Positions 1 to 10,671 of a stretch of DNA of 64,000 nt are shown here, in pieces. The stretch is taken from the NCBI RefSeq assembly GCF_000003815.2, contig NC_049991.1, forward strand, positions 12,124,955 to 12,188,954, in the 5' to 3' direction. The stretch comes from Branchiostoma floridae (Eukaryota > Chordata > Leptocardii > Amphioxiformes > Branchiostomatidae). The notes under the pieces are model-generated. The model did not search any database. It was given only the letters and a program-made list of their open reading frames with translations, and was not told the origin of the DNA. A program made the position numbers and the translations under genes. Position 1 is the stretch's first letter, and each line of letters opens with the position of its first letter.

Positions 1-377
1 TGAATAAATCAGAAATATAAATTCACCTTCAGGTAGTTGCTGAACTACAAAATCAGTATTTCGGTCTTTGGGGATGTCCAACCGGTACCGACACTTTGTT
101 TCTCCAAGGAGGTTAAAAATCAAACTTCCTAGTTCCGGGTGCCGCTGTCAGTTTCCGCAGGTGCTTTCAACAGAAGTTTCCTCTTGATATGGCGAAATGT
201 CCCTGTGCCCACCTTCGCTTCACTTGGAACCAAACTCAGGTCTATTTTGGGAAATTATTCGTCAATAAAGAAACTATGATGTAACTTTTACCCCGAACAC
301 ACCATTGTAAATTGTGAATACGATCCCCTGTGTTATTTACAGGTATGACTCACCTGCGCGTGAGGTTTTGGGGTCAG

Positions 378-520
378 CCAATCACGAAAGCGCACCGAGC
401 GTGACGCGCCTAGTATAATTTCCCGAAATAGGCATGACGTAAGGTACCGAAGTGGTTTCGTTCAATTTCGTAACCAATCAGAATCCGACCTTGTCCGTTC
501 GTCATCTGTCGTCATCCAAT
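378..520 (+). promoter_or_regulatory. CCAAT-rich promoter of the BCL-2 family gene
   Basis: Three CCAAT boxes lie at 378-382, 474-478 and 516-520, and a CRE-like TGACGTAA lies at about 435-442. They sit directly upstream of the first coding exon. NF-Y-type CCAAT boxes usually lie 60-100 bp before the transcription start, which would put the start near 580-620 and favour the downstream ATG at 688. No TATA box is visible. Confidence 0.5.
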
Positions 521-537
521 CAGGAACAAAATCAAAC

Positions 538-863
538 ATGCCGAAGAGATCGTTCACAGTTCGGCATTGTTCGGAAATGGTCGGACGTACTACGCAACCA
601 CACCCGAGACTGCTGACTAAAGCTGGGGAATTTTACTGTTCAGGTCCTTCTTCTTTCCTTCTCGTCCGGACAGGTAGGGAGGTGAAAATGTCGGCGGCTT
701 CTCCTCAACCTCCACCAACAGGGTTATCACCAACATCAGGCTGTCCTGGACTTTCGCAACTGCTAGGAAGGCAGCAGAAAACGGTCGGACTGAACGAATT
801 TGGAAGCCTTTTTCATCTGGGCGAGAACAACAACAAAATTCAACATGGCCGCCTGGTCCAGAG
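538..863 (+). CDS. BCL-2 family gene, exon 1 (N-terminus)
   Basis: The open frame leaves two bases (ag) before the donor AG|GTAAGG, which is exactly what exon 2 needs. The competing ATG at 845 lies in the wrong frame. The ATG at 688, with a purine at -3, is an equally good start and gives a length closer to that of BCL-2/BCL-XL-type proteins. The segment is Pro/Ser/Gly-rich and probably disordered. Confidence 0.65.
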
Positions 864-3097
864 GTAAGGAAATCAGTTGTCTCGGGACTTTAAATCTAAG
901 TTTGGGAAGTGTAGGGATGTACACAAGTCGCCAGGCTAGTTTTACAGTTCAAATTCGAAGTTTATCTTATGTATCCGACATAGCTCTGGACATATGTACC
1001 TGCACGTATATTACGTTTTTTTGGACACGTACGCCAAAATGTTATGCATAACGTTTTTTGTGAACCTTCGTTCAAAGCATATCTTGCTGTTTGGCTGAAT
1101 TTAAAACTTCCATGTTGGAAGGAGAACTCGTAAAAGTATATCTAGAGTAGGATACTAGTATATCTGTAAAGAATTGGAACCATTTCTTCTAAAAAGTATT
1201 AAAAATGAGAACAAAAGTCCTGTCACTCAATTTATGGAACATAAACTTTTAAAAAATCCAGTTGTTTCTGTTCCTCATTTTCGCATGCAACAGACACATA
1301 AAGCTGTTGTCAAACACACATTGTGATATTGAACTTTGTCGTGATCATAGATTTAGAGAACACTCAGATCACATTATGGCTACTACAAGGTTTGGCCAGA
1401 TATGAAAATATGAAGCCTTTAGTTTGAAATTAAATGAAATGTGTCAGCATCATAAATTTGTTTCCCTGTCAAGTTTCGAAAAACAATATAGTAATGCTTT
1501 ATACATTTTCTTCTGATTTGTTGTATTAGGAGATTGAATAGTTTTTTCTGTAAATTGACCATGTACTGCCCAAGTTTGACCCCCACTAACCAAGAATCTT
1601 TCTGTTCCAGTCATCCTGATGCAGAGAACCCCATTGCAGCAGAAGCTGAGGAACTAGCCAGGTTCTACATCCAAACAAAAATCAGTAACAGGAAACCCAG
1701 CCCACCCAGCAAGACAGCGGCAACTCTACAGAGAACAGCAGACGAACTCCTGGAACGGCACCAGTATTTCTTCAACGGCATGGTCAACAGGTTACAGATC
1801 TCACCTGAAACAAGCTACACAACCTTCAAGAATGTAGCAGATGAAATGTTAAAGGACCAAACAGTCAACTGGGGCCGTGTCGTCGCCCTGTATGCCTTTG
1901 CCGGAAGAATAGCCGTCCACTGTAGAGAGCAAAACCCAGAGGTGGCTGAAACAGTCGGGGAATTTCTGGGAAAATATGTTGGAAGCAACCTTGAAGGTTG
2001 GATCAAAGAAAATGGAGGATGGGTGGGTATTCATGCTTTTGTCCAAGGAGATCAGCTTGTCTTTGTTTGTCTTGACTGTTGTTTGTACATCTTTGTACTT
2101 TTTCTTCCATACACTTCTCAGAACTCTTGAAAGATATACATGTACAAACTACCACAGCAAGACAGAAAAAGACAAGCAGATTATATTCATACTGCATACA
2201 GTCAGTCTCCGTAGTGTACTACTATACGTAGATCACGTGAATGGTAATTAGATACCTTGAGAAAAACACTCATATTTCTGAACAGAGGAAGTAGCCCATT
2301 TCCTCATTTGTATTTACTTATTGTGTAAAAAATCCACTTGAAAACTTGAAAGACTCACCCACCTTAAACTAACAACCTGATCCTCTTGTTGGTGCCCCTA
2401 ATATGGTCAGGTTCCCAAATCAGCCAAGGTGAAAAAGGATGTTTATGTCTAACAGAACTTTTCTTTTTGGAAAGTGGGAGTTTTCTTTGGTGCTGCTCCC
2501 TATTTTTTTCTGCAGTAAAGTCAAAATGAAAGGTCAGTTGACAGTTCGCAGTTTGAGAGTTGATGAATATTGCTGTCGCAAAGGAGGTAAAACCCAAAGA
2601 AGGTAAAGTAAGAAATTATACCAACTGTTTCCATTTTATTCTGTTTGGCTGGATGAGATGAAAAATTTTACTTAACACCAAAATAACTTTTAATTATTGG
2701 AATATGCGTCAAAGATTAGTTACTAAGAAATCCTGGGATGTTGACTTGCTGACTACCATACTGTATAACAGTTGAAGGGAAGTCATCCCATAGGTCAATG
2801 ACCTAAAAGTCAACATTTCCAGGTAAAAGATGACACATGTCCTGAGTTAGGGTCACTGATCCTGGGCAAGTCTGGGCTTGGTGATCCCATACTGCTCAGT
2901 CAGCCCTAATTACCTGCCATAGAATTCTTTACGATGTTTTGTACATTCTTTACATGTTGCCTTGCCTTTTTCTGCAGGAAACCTTGAACAATGTGTTCCG
3001 GAAGGATCAACCCGTGGAAGTCACCCTTCGGAACGGACTTATCTTCACTGCAGCTGCGCTGGGCGCTGCCGCAACTGTTCTCAAGCTCATCTCCTGA
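538..3097 (+). CDS. BCL-2 family apoptosis regulator, MCL1-like (3 coding exons)
   Basis: This is a multi-domain BCL-2 family protein that should act at the outer mitochondrial membrane by binding BH3 helices. Exons are 538 (or 688)-863, 1611-2022 and 2978-3097, giving 285 aa from the first ATG or 235 aa from the ATG at 688. In the 235-aa numbering there is a Pro/Ser-rich N-terminus, a BH4-like first helix (about 71-83), BH3 (LQRTADELLERH, 98-109), BH1 (VNWGRVVALYAFAG, 144-157), BH2 (WIKENGGWETL, 189-199) and a C-terminal hydrophobic anchor (about 216-233). The intron after the second Trp of BH2 is at the usual position for this family. The spacing and the NWGR box look closest to MCL1, but a BCL2L10- or BCL2-like orthology cannot be excluded by eye. 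The next gene downstream is a candidate BH3-only ligand. Confidence 0.88.
1611..2022 (+). CDS. BCL-2 family gene, exon 2 (BH4-like, BH3, BH1, start of BH2)
   Basis: The acceptor is TCTGTTCCAG and the donor TGG|GTGGGT. The exon carries the first helix, BH3, BH1 with NWGR and the first half of BH2 up to its second Trp, and it ends in phase 0. Confidence 0.9.
2978..3097 (+). CDS. BCL-2 family gene, exon 3 (end of BH2, membrane anchor)
   Basis: After the acceptor TTTTTCTGCAG the exon reads ETLNNVFRKDQ and a Val/Leu/Ala-rich tail ending LKLIS, then TGA. The tail matches a C-terminal membrane anchor of this family. Confidence 0.9.
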   Translation, partial: ETLNNVFRKDQPVEVTLRNGLIFTAAALGAAATVLKLIS

Positions 3098-5651
3098 ACC
3101 AGTGATCATGCATTATCTGTTCCAAGTTGCTTTACACAGCATACAAAGACTTTCACTGTCAAATGGATCACTATACTGACTGTAATCCAAGTGTCTGCTA
3201 GAATTGGTTTTCTCACTAGAGATAGGCAGGAAGATTTTGCTGTTGAACCGTTTGGCATGTCCTAGGGAAGTATATCTACAGAATGAAGTATTTTCACCCG
3301 TTGGGCAGGGATTCTGTGGCAGCTATAGTGCAAAATTAGAGGAACTTGATTGATTGTGGAAGGAACCTGTGTGGATATTTCATTCCATGTGGCTTCCATA
3401 GGCATGCTGTGTGATTCAACGGCAAAGAAGTGTCCGTGCTTGTCTCTGGTGATGAAATCTCAAGCATTAAGTAGTGAATCATAAGTCACATAGAAGTTAG
3501 TCAGACAGGCTTTACTACACATATTGTAATTACCTGCTGTATCCAGATTTGTAGAGTTAAGTTTGGGAAATTGTAAAGAAGCTACCCCATGTCTGATGAT
3601 CTTGAATCATGCCAGGAAAAGTGCTATCTACAGTGCCATCTTGCATGCAGAGAGATGTTTCTGAAAAACAAGCTCAGAAAAGTCCTTCTTACAAAAGCAA
3701 TATACCACAGATCATGATCTCTTTTGCAGACATGAGGTGGCATCTCTTATACTGTACCATTATTACAACACATAAGTTGAACATAGCACAAAGTGCCTTT
3801 TGTTTATATGTTAACAGATGTATCTATCATTGCTTATTAATTTCTGTGCATAATTTGTATATGGTGTATATTCCACCAGGTCCATCCTGTAGATATGATG
3901 CATTTGAGTGGTCATGTTGCATGTGGACGATGATATCAAGGTTATTTCTACTCAGATGAAAACAGAAGCTTGTGTTTGCACATGTATCTTACAGTCGAAG
4001 CCTAGATGTGTAACAAGAGGCCAATGCTGTACAGCTGCAGGAGTATTTAGCAAATTTAACCAAGCAGCTTTCCATTGATTCATTACAGTCCTAAGATTGG
4101 AAGTCAGAAACTCAGAAGATACTGTATTTTGAGGATCAAAGAAAGACAAGTCCAAAGAAAGACAAGTCCTTGAAGAAAAGTCTACTTTGTAATGACGTCT
4201 TTTGTACTCGTATGATATGCTGTGAATTTGTAAATTGTACTTATATGGTATCAGTGAACTTGCAAGTAAGGGAGAACTGCCATTGGTGCTGGAAACTGCC
4301 TTATATAGTTATTTCAAAATGTGGTTATTAACCTCCATCATCGGTCTACAAAATACCTTCTGTGCTAAGATGAAGCAGTCATATCCGATCTTGCCAAAAC
4401 GTGCACAGTCCAAGTTCCAGTACAGCGCACACTGGTCTGTACAGGTGAATGCAGTGTAAGACTGTAACTCTGTGGTAAAGACTTGAGAACAGTTTGAACT
4501 CGTTTGTACAGGTGTTGACTTGTGTACTGTCCTGTTACAGTGGCTGAGTGTGTGTGCTTATATCTGAAGGCCAACCAAGGGGATAGGTGCAGATGAAGGT
4601 AAAGGGAATGGTCCAGGCCTGTGCAGATCTTCTGAGTTTCCTGTGTGTGTTCTCTGAGAGAGTGCAAGCAGGAGACCGCACTGAGGATCTGAGCTTTGCC
4701 TGGAAACTGTAAGTCGGTAGATGAAGGTAACCAGAAAGGAACAGAGTAGTACACATTGTAATCAGGAAACCTGTAAGGGGTGGGTGTCACTTGTGTATGG
4801 CCTAATTATCACATACTATATATTCCACTTTTTCTCAAGACAAGCTTTCAGTGGAATTTTTTCTTATCATGATGACTCATTCTATTGACAATCTCAATAC
4901 AATTGATTTGTTTACTTTCAGGAGTAGCGTGGGTGACTCACCAGTCTGGGACAAAAAGAAATGATGCAAATTGTTAGTCCTACTGGTAACCACCAGACTC
5001 AGGCTCCCCCAGGCAGCAGGATCATTACATTGCACAATTGTGTGCTACTTTTAGAGCTTTATCCATTTCGCTAATGGCTAAATTTGTTTTGAACATCATT
5101 TCAAAATTCTTTTGACAGAAGTATGGCAGCTTGGTTCACAAAAACTGTTCAGTATTACAGAAGACATACTTCATATTATAAGGAACACAAGGTAGAATAG
5201 TGTCAGTAAGCCACACATTTCACTGAATTGTTCTACACAGAAGGTATATTTGTAAATCAGGCCTGTGATGAGGTGGAATATCATGGGATAGCAAACTGCA
5301 AATACCAGTAGGAAATATTAGACAGACTGGCAACATACTGCACAGAAATGTTGCACACAGGAGTGTGTCAATTAATGAAGATGACTTCACAAGCCCAAAA
5401 GGGTATTTGTTTATGGAAAAATGCTCGATGTTGCCAGTGAAGCCATCTTCATTTGTGTTACGGCCTTTGAAGAAGACTATTAGTTTAAATTTAACCTCCT
5501 CCTTGGTGACTTCTACTGTAACCAATACAACTTTTGGTATGTAGATGGTCACTAACCAGGGAGGCGGTTAATTTTTCTCAGGTTTGGTTCTTTTGTTATA
5601 GAAGATGACGTGCACATTTTGTTTTGCTTTTTAAAGATATGTTGAAATAAA
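3098..5651 (+). other. Probable long 3' UTR of the BCL-2 family gene
   Basis: No supportable coding region lies between the stop codon and the first clear AATAAA at 5646-5651. A 3' UTR of about 2.5 kb is inferred only from that signal. The ORFs here show no domain and no codon bias. Confidence 0.35.
5521..5616. repeat. 96-bp direct repeat, copy 1
   Basis: This stretch matches 6045-6140 in the same orientation with about 7 mismatches in 96 positions and no gap. It begins ACCAATACAACTTTTG and ends GTGCACA. Confidence 0.85.
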
Positions 5652-6044
5652 GTATATGTGGTACTGGTGGCTGATTGTGACACGTGTTGTTGTGGTCATT
5701 TTGTTGTAGTATAAGATTACTTTTCGAACCACAAAGATTATGTTAAGTTGAATTAGCAGGAGGAATAATTCAAATAAAATGAAGTAATACACAGTAATAG
5801 ACCAGCAATACCTCTCACACACATAAACACACATTTCTGCAATGAATACTTTTAAAAAAAAGCAAGTGCTGCAAAACATCAATACTAGTATCTTAACTTC
5901 AATATACAAATCTTGCCTGACAAATGATGAAAATGTTCGTTACACCAAATGTTTTGATTTACACTTAATTTATTTGTTTGTTTGGCTAATTTACACACAC
6001 AGCCAGGGCTGCTCAACTAGCCTGTGGCTATTACTAATACTTTA

Positions 6045-6140
6045 ACCAATACAACTTTTGATACATAGATGGTCACTTACCAGGGAGGAGGTTAATTTTT
6101 CTCAGGTTTGGTTCTTTTGTTACAGAAGATGATGTGCACA
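6045..6140. repeat. 96-bp direct repeat, copy 2
   Basis: Second copy of the repeat at 5521-5616, about 430 bp downstream. The block in between is A/T-rich and shows no gene. Confidence 0.85.
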
Positions 6141-6918
6141 AATGGCTAGCCCAGATGACCAAAACAGAATACAAATGGAATCTGACAAGGACAGGATACT
6201 TTTCAATAACAATATTCTAAGTTCATGAAAAAAGAACTTTTGTATAAACATTATGTAAGATAGTGTACATAGTATCTACAATGGAATCTACACCAATATT
6301 TATCAACAATATTGACAGCGAGAGGTCACTACTCATGCAAGGTCTTTGAACCCTAATTTTAATTTCTTCTACCCATTCTTTGTTTTGCAATGAAATCTCT
6401 TCTAACCCTTTTTGTAATTAAATGATGAAACTTCTTTTACAAAATCTACAGGAGGAATTTGTGTGGGTGCAGGTAATGAGTGGGTGGTGTGGGCAAACTT
6501 CCTTATATGGAACAATAACCGTCAAACTAACAGGTGACTCCAGACAGATTATATTTCTAAACATCAGTAAACATCAGAGTAAAATGTTTTTTGAGTGCTT
6601 GATGTTGCCGACATTCCCATATTTTCTATATCAACATATAATTAAACGATCTGCTAACGAAATGAAGCCGACCAAGGCTTATACACAAACAAACAAACTT
6701 TGCAACTACTCAATAGTCTCACTGTCAGTCTCTGCAGTTACCAACCAGCATACACGTACACACATGTCTCACCATACCATAGTAACCGAACAAGTTTGCG
6801 CTCTTTGGTTCGGGTACGAAGGTGGAATGTTGTCCCAGGTAACCAACAATAGTGCACCAGACATGTCCGTACGTGTGAAGGTGCGCCATCTGACATGCGC
6901 ACCTGTACCCACCTGTCG

Positions 6919-6949
6919 TGACGTCACAAGTCCGGAAGTGGTGGGCAGG
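6919..6949 (+). promoter_or_regulatory. CRE plus ETS promoter-like cluster
   Basis: A perfect palindromic CRE (TGACGTCA, 6919-6926) is followed by an ETS site (CCGGAAGT, 6932-6939) and a donor-like CAG|GTGAGG near 6949. The surrounding DNA is G/C-richer than its neighbours. This is a plausible promoter and non-coding first exon for the BH3 candidate gene, about 0.9 kb upstream of its coding exon. Confidence 0.4.
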
Positions 6950-7838
6950 TGAGGTAGGCGGGGGACGGCCCAACACGGTTCCTTTTCTGGGAAAGTATTG
7001 CATCAGAAGGAAAACGGCCAGCAAAAAAGGAACGGCGAATGACAGGACCCAACCCCTCGCACCTTGCCATACGTCATTGGCGCCAAGTAAAGCTGGTGTG
7101 AGCTTGGGGCTTCCCTGACACTGCTACGGGAACTCTTCAGAGGGAGGACACGTACCTGATTTGCCGCGGGATTGATTGAGGCTATATCAGTTAGATTTTG
7201 AGGTAGGTGTACAGAAATTCAGTTGGCAGAGGTATCGGTGGTTTAGATGTCATTGTCAAGAGAAGGTATATCTCTGATATCATGATCAATGTATTGGTTG
7301 AACGTTTATTTTTGTAAGATAACGTTAAAGGCGAAAGTGAAAATGAGCCAACCGCACGCGTGTGTCACATGTAGTAACCTTATACGCTATCATATAAAAG
7401 CTGATCATGACTATACATATTCGTTGCCTTTTTTTTCTTTTATATGATGCCTCATCGTATACAGGTTAGGTACGGTTTTAGCTCTTTTACGGGTAGGCGT
7501 GGTCACAGACTCGGTCGACAAGCTCGCATGTAACCGTATGATGCCGGTTCTCATGGAATGAATAACTAATGTGAGCCGTTGTGGCACTTTTATACTTCAA
7601 TTTGAACGTTCGTACATGCGATAGACCAGAGCAAAAAGTACCAATAGTTGCATTGTCAAATACAGAACGTCTATTTATTTCTCGGAACCTCCATCAGTTC
7701 ATGACAGGAAGTTACGATTTTTCAAATGGGAGCGTCTGTTTGTCCACACTGTACTTGAATATCGTTATACATTAATGTAATGTATACAAAGTATGGTTTT
7801 CTCATGGAGATTAATGCCCCGTATCCATTTACCACCAG

Positions 7839-8213
7839 GTTGTACAAGGTTGTAAGGCCATGGGTTTCAACCAAACATCCAGCAAGTGGGAAACTCAGCG
7901 GAAGAATATCACAGGGACCGAAGAAAAGAGTGATGGGGCCAGCAATACCAGTAACACCGGCACAGCACCGACAATAAGGCAAGAATTCATTCAGGTCAAC
8001 ACGGTACAGATTCGTGCCCTGGACATTTCGATGGGGCGGGCTGGATTGAAACCTTCTGTGGAAGTAGAAAAACATTGTGGTATCATTCTCAGGAACTTGG
8101 GAGACGATCTTTTTAACAGGTCACTGAGTGCCCTTAACCTTGAGGGACTTGCGCCACCTAGTGACAACGACAGAAAACACAGAGGAAGACCCCGGTCTGC
8201 ACACCAACTATGA
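7839..8213 (+). CDS. Candidate BH3-only pro-apoptotic protein (NOXA-like)
   Basis: The exon starts after the acceptor TTTACCACCAG. The coding part begins at an ATG at 7860 in a strong Kozak context (GGCCATGG) and encodes 117 aa. Residues 73-87 read CGIILRNLGDDLFNR, a complete BH3 helix: hydrophobic anchors C73, L77, L80 and L84 with the invariant G81-D82 pair. The pattern C-x3-L-R-x-h-G-D-x-L-x2-R is that of vertebrate NOXA, a selective MCL1 ligand. The N-terminal 70 residues are polar, Ser/Thr/Asn-rich and probably disordered, and the C-terminus is basic. No BH1/BH2 region and no membrane anchor is seen, as expected for a soluble BH3-only protein. These proteins neutralise BCL-2-type survival proteins through the BH3 helix. 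The MCL1-like gene is the immediate upstream neighbour on the same strand. The motif is seen; the function is inferred, and a chance BH3-like match is the main alternative. Confidence 0.6.
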   Translation, partial: VVQGCKAMGFNQTSSKWETQRKNITGTEEKSDGASNTSNTGTAPTIRQEFIQVNTVQIRALDISMGRAGLKPSVEVEKHCGIILRNLGDDLFNRSLSALNLEGLAPPSDNDRKHRGRPRSAHQL

Positions 8214-8525
8214 ACGAGGAACTTGGCAACTCGACAGTCATCAAATGTTCTCATTGCTATAACCCTAGCAAATATATATCTATTACTGCCAGGAAGTGCA
8301 ATATGACAAATACTTCACCGTATGCTCACTCAGATATATTTTTGAGTGTGGTATAGCGCACCTTATTGTCTGGTTCGCTAACTACTCAATTTGGTATTCG
8401 TATGATAAATGTAATCAAACATTAATGCTTTAAGCTTAAAAAAAATAAGATCTACTTAGCTGCTCTGCTCTGCGGCGTTGAAGGAAATGTTTTAAGAAGG
8501 CAAGTTCACATGCATGTGTTGTCTC

Positions 8526-8531
8526 AATAAA
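8526..8531 (+). terminator. Candidate poly(A) signal for the BH3 candidate gene
   Basis: AATAAA lies about 310 bp after the stop codon of the candidate BH3-only gene and is the first canonical signal on this strand. Confidence 0.35.
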
Positions 8532-9386
8532 ATTGTCAGTAAACAAACTTTCAATCTGGTGCTGTAAATGGAAAAAAAACCGTTTGACAACGTATATAAA
8601 GTTAATGTTACTGTCTTTATGTGTCTGAACATGGGAGTTTTTACCTTTGCTCAACTTGGTTAGCTTAGATATTGGTCATACTTAGGATGGATGCAAATAT
8701 GTGCATAGATGGGATGGAGGGATGCACAGATGAATGGAACCGAAGCTGTCTAAGATCTCATTACCTGAACTCTCTTGAAATATACAAGACATTTCTAACG
8801 TTATATCCATACGAACATTTGCTATTGAAACTAGCGTTTGTGTAAAAGTGTTCTACGGAGACATGTTCTCTCCACGTAAGTTATACGTTAACACGAGGTA
8901 GAGAAACAAAACCTAAACGGAACAACATATGACAGCGCTGGTGCCATAAAGGTCGAGGACTTCTACCTAATAAACAGTTACATGTTACCTTACTCGAATT
9001 CTGTCTCATTTGTCTGTCAAGACGGTAAATCCGGGGTAGTACATGTATATATTAAACATTGACAATTCCCACAGCATTCACGCCGCTGATTTCTTATCAT
9101 GCCTAAAGTAGTGGTCATCAGCTCACAACAACAACTCGTAAACCTTGGCGTTACCACTGGACACGTAACTTCGAACGTTGACTAGGCAACGGACGATAAA
9201 ACAATAATGGTGTGGTCAGAACGCGTTCGAATGAATAGTTTCTAAGCAACGGACGATTCGGACATACACAGTGAATGTTCCGACTTCCACGACCTTGAAC
9301 AAGGCCGCCAAGGAAGACTTTGTTTACCTGAAGTTGTTATTTGACAAAACGAGGAAGACGTAGGCCACTGAAAGATACGTTTCAAG
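8532..9386. other. Intergenic, nothing recognised
   Basis: This stretch separates the BH3 candidate from the membrane-protein gene. I see no ORF with a domain, no RNA gene and no clear repeat. The promoter of the next gene should lie in its last few hundred bases. Confidence 0.5.
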
Positions 9387-9563
9387 ATGAATTTACGGTC
9401 AGGAAAAAGTGTAGACAGTGTTCTGGACAGGGAGCAGACTAAGAGAAAAGCAAACAGACCTCGTCCAACACCTGCCGAGAGCCAATGTGAGGAACAACAG
9501 CTTTTGCTACAAGTCGTTGTGGCGGTGGCTCTCATTTTCATCGGACTGGTACTGTACGTTGAG
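9387..9563 (+). CDS. Membrane protein gene, exon 1
   Basis: The exon runs from ATG (context CAAGATGA) to the donor GAG|GTTTGT, phase 0, and contains the transmembrane segment. Confidence 0.6.
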
Positions 9564-10671
9564 GTTTGTGTTGTCATGATGTGGAGTAACTTTCATTGTT
9601 GTGGATAGGGCTGGGTATCGGTACAGCGTACCGGTACAAAACCGGTTTTTCTTATTGGACCGGTCCAGAAAAACCGGACCTGAAAAAATTAGGTGGACCG
9701 GATGTTGGACCGATTAGAAAATTAACATATTTTTTTATCAGTCATTCACACGTTTTGGCGCCTGCAGGTGGAAGAAAATAACTAGAGTGAAGTAGAGTAG
9801 AGTTTATAGTAGTTTCTACCAAGTTTTACAGCCATTCGTACAGGTGCAGTTAACGTTGTAGGATTTTAAAACGCCAGTGTAGGTCTAATACTCCACCAAA
9901 CAGATTTCTTTGTAGTGAAATGGACCATTGATATGAGTCATACTGAATCAGGTCCAGGTTCAGGTCCGGACCTGGACCTGATCCTCTGGACCTGAACCGG
10001 ACCTGGACCTGAATTTTCTGTACCGGTACCCACCCCTAGTTGTGGATAAGATCATTTTGCAGCTATTGTGGCTTCATGTGTCGGGAAACGTGAGTATTCA
10101 GATTCTGTTTTTTGCCTAAAGCTCGGATTAAATGATAGGCTAGCCACTCAGTACCACGGACAGGGTTTGTTATGGTCAACAGTTTTGACATGATGGTAAG
10201 CATCACAGAAGAAGTTTGTTCTCCGAAAATCATGAGTAGAGTGAGTCACATACATTCTATATTCCCATTCTGTTACAGTGGAACAACCTGTGGTTTGGTC
10301 GTACTACCGCCCAAAATTTGGCTTTGATGGCGCCAGTCCCATCGGACAAGGCGAAGACAGGTTACACCCTGCCGTCCAGCGGCAGTACTGCAGAGGACTA
10401 TGCCCGAATCATGGAGGCGCTGATTGAGCACCATCCCCAGAGTGTCCGACCGTTTGTGGAGGCTATGGGAAAAGATCTACTCAAGGAGGTCGCCACTGAA
10501 CTTATCCGGAAGGACGCCAGTCTTCTAGAGCTTCTGTCCGAGGCTATGAATCTTCCTCCTGACGCGGAGGGGCAGTGTTCCTTCAGAGTTACCGGATCAG
10601 TCCCTGGAGAGATAGAGGTCTGGTGTGTAGAGGGTCCAAGTATTGGAACTGTAAATCATCAGGAACTATAG
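9387..10671 (+). CDS. Unrecognised single-pass membrane protein (2 coding exons)
   Basis: Exons 9387-9563 and 10279-10671 join in phase 0 to give 189 aa. Residues 1-35 are basic and polar. A strongly hydrophobic segment around residues 41-59 (LQVVVAVALIFIGLVLYV) is followed at once by a Trp-rich patch (WNNLWFGR) made by the splice. The remaining ~125 residues are soluble and helical in character (EDYARIMEALIEHH, KDLLKEVATELIRKDASLLELLSEAM). There is no cleavable signal peptide, so the protein is probably a signal-anchor with a short basic cytosolic N-terminus. I do not recognise the family. It lies in an apoptosis-related neighbourhood but shows no BH motif. The intron is largely filled by a MITE. 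Confidence 0.6.
9606..10038. mobile_element. hAT-type non-autonomous element (MITE), complete
   Basis: The terminal inverted repeats TAGGGCTGGGTATCGGTACA (9606-9625) and, on the other strand from 10038, TAGGGGTGGGTACCGGTACA differ at two of 20 bases. Identical 8-bp duplications GTTGTGGA flank the element at 9598-9605 and 10039-10046. The 433-bp body has no ORF; it is made of short self-complementary blocks (ACCGGT near the left end, CAGGTCCAGGT-type blocks near the right). The TAGGG ends and 8-bp duplication are typical of hAT elements. It sits inside the intron of the membrane-protein gene, 42 bp after the donor. Confidence 0.88.
10279..10671 (+). CDS. Membrane protein gene, exon 2
   Basis: After the acceptor CTGTTACAG the frame stays open for 130 codons to TAG. 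The alternative frame from the same acceptor stops after about 50 codons. Confidence 0.65.
   Translation, partial: WNNLWFGRTTAQNLALMAPVPSDKAKTGYTLPSSGSTAEDYARIMEALIEHHPQSVRPFVEAMGKDLLKEVATELIRKDASLLELLSEAMNLPPDAEGQCSFRVTGSVPGEIEVWCVEGPSIGTVNHQEL

Noticed and set aside
1-337. Possible end of an upstream gene (AATAAA near base 4)
   Set aside because: No coding sequence precedes it in the window, so the signal cannot be assigned.
845-863. ATG reading MAAWSR as the start of the BCL-2 family protein
   Set aside because: It leaves one base before the donor, whereas exon 2 needs two; the join would break the BH domains.
10279-10430. Alternative frame of the membrane-protein exon 2 (EQPVVWSYYRPKF)
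   Set aside because: It needs a different phase from exon 1 and stops after about 50 codons, while the phase-0 frame stays open for 130.
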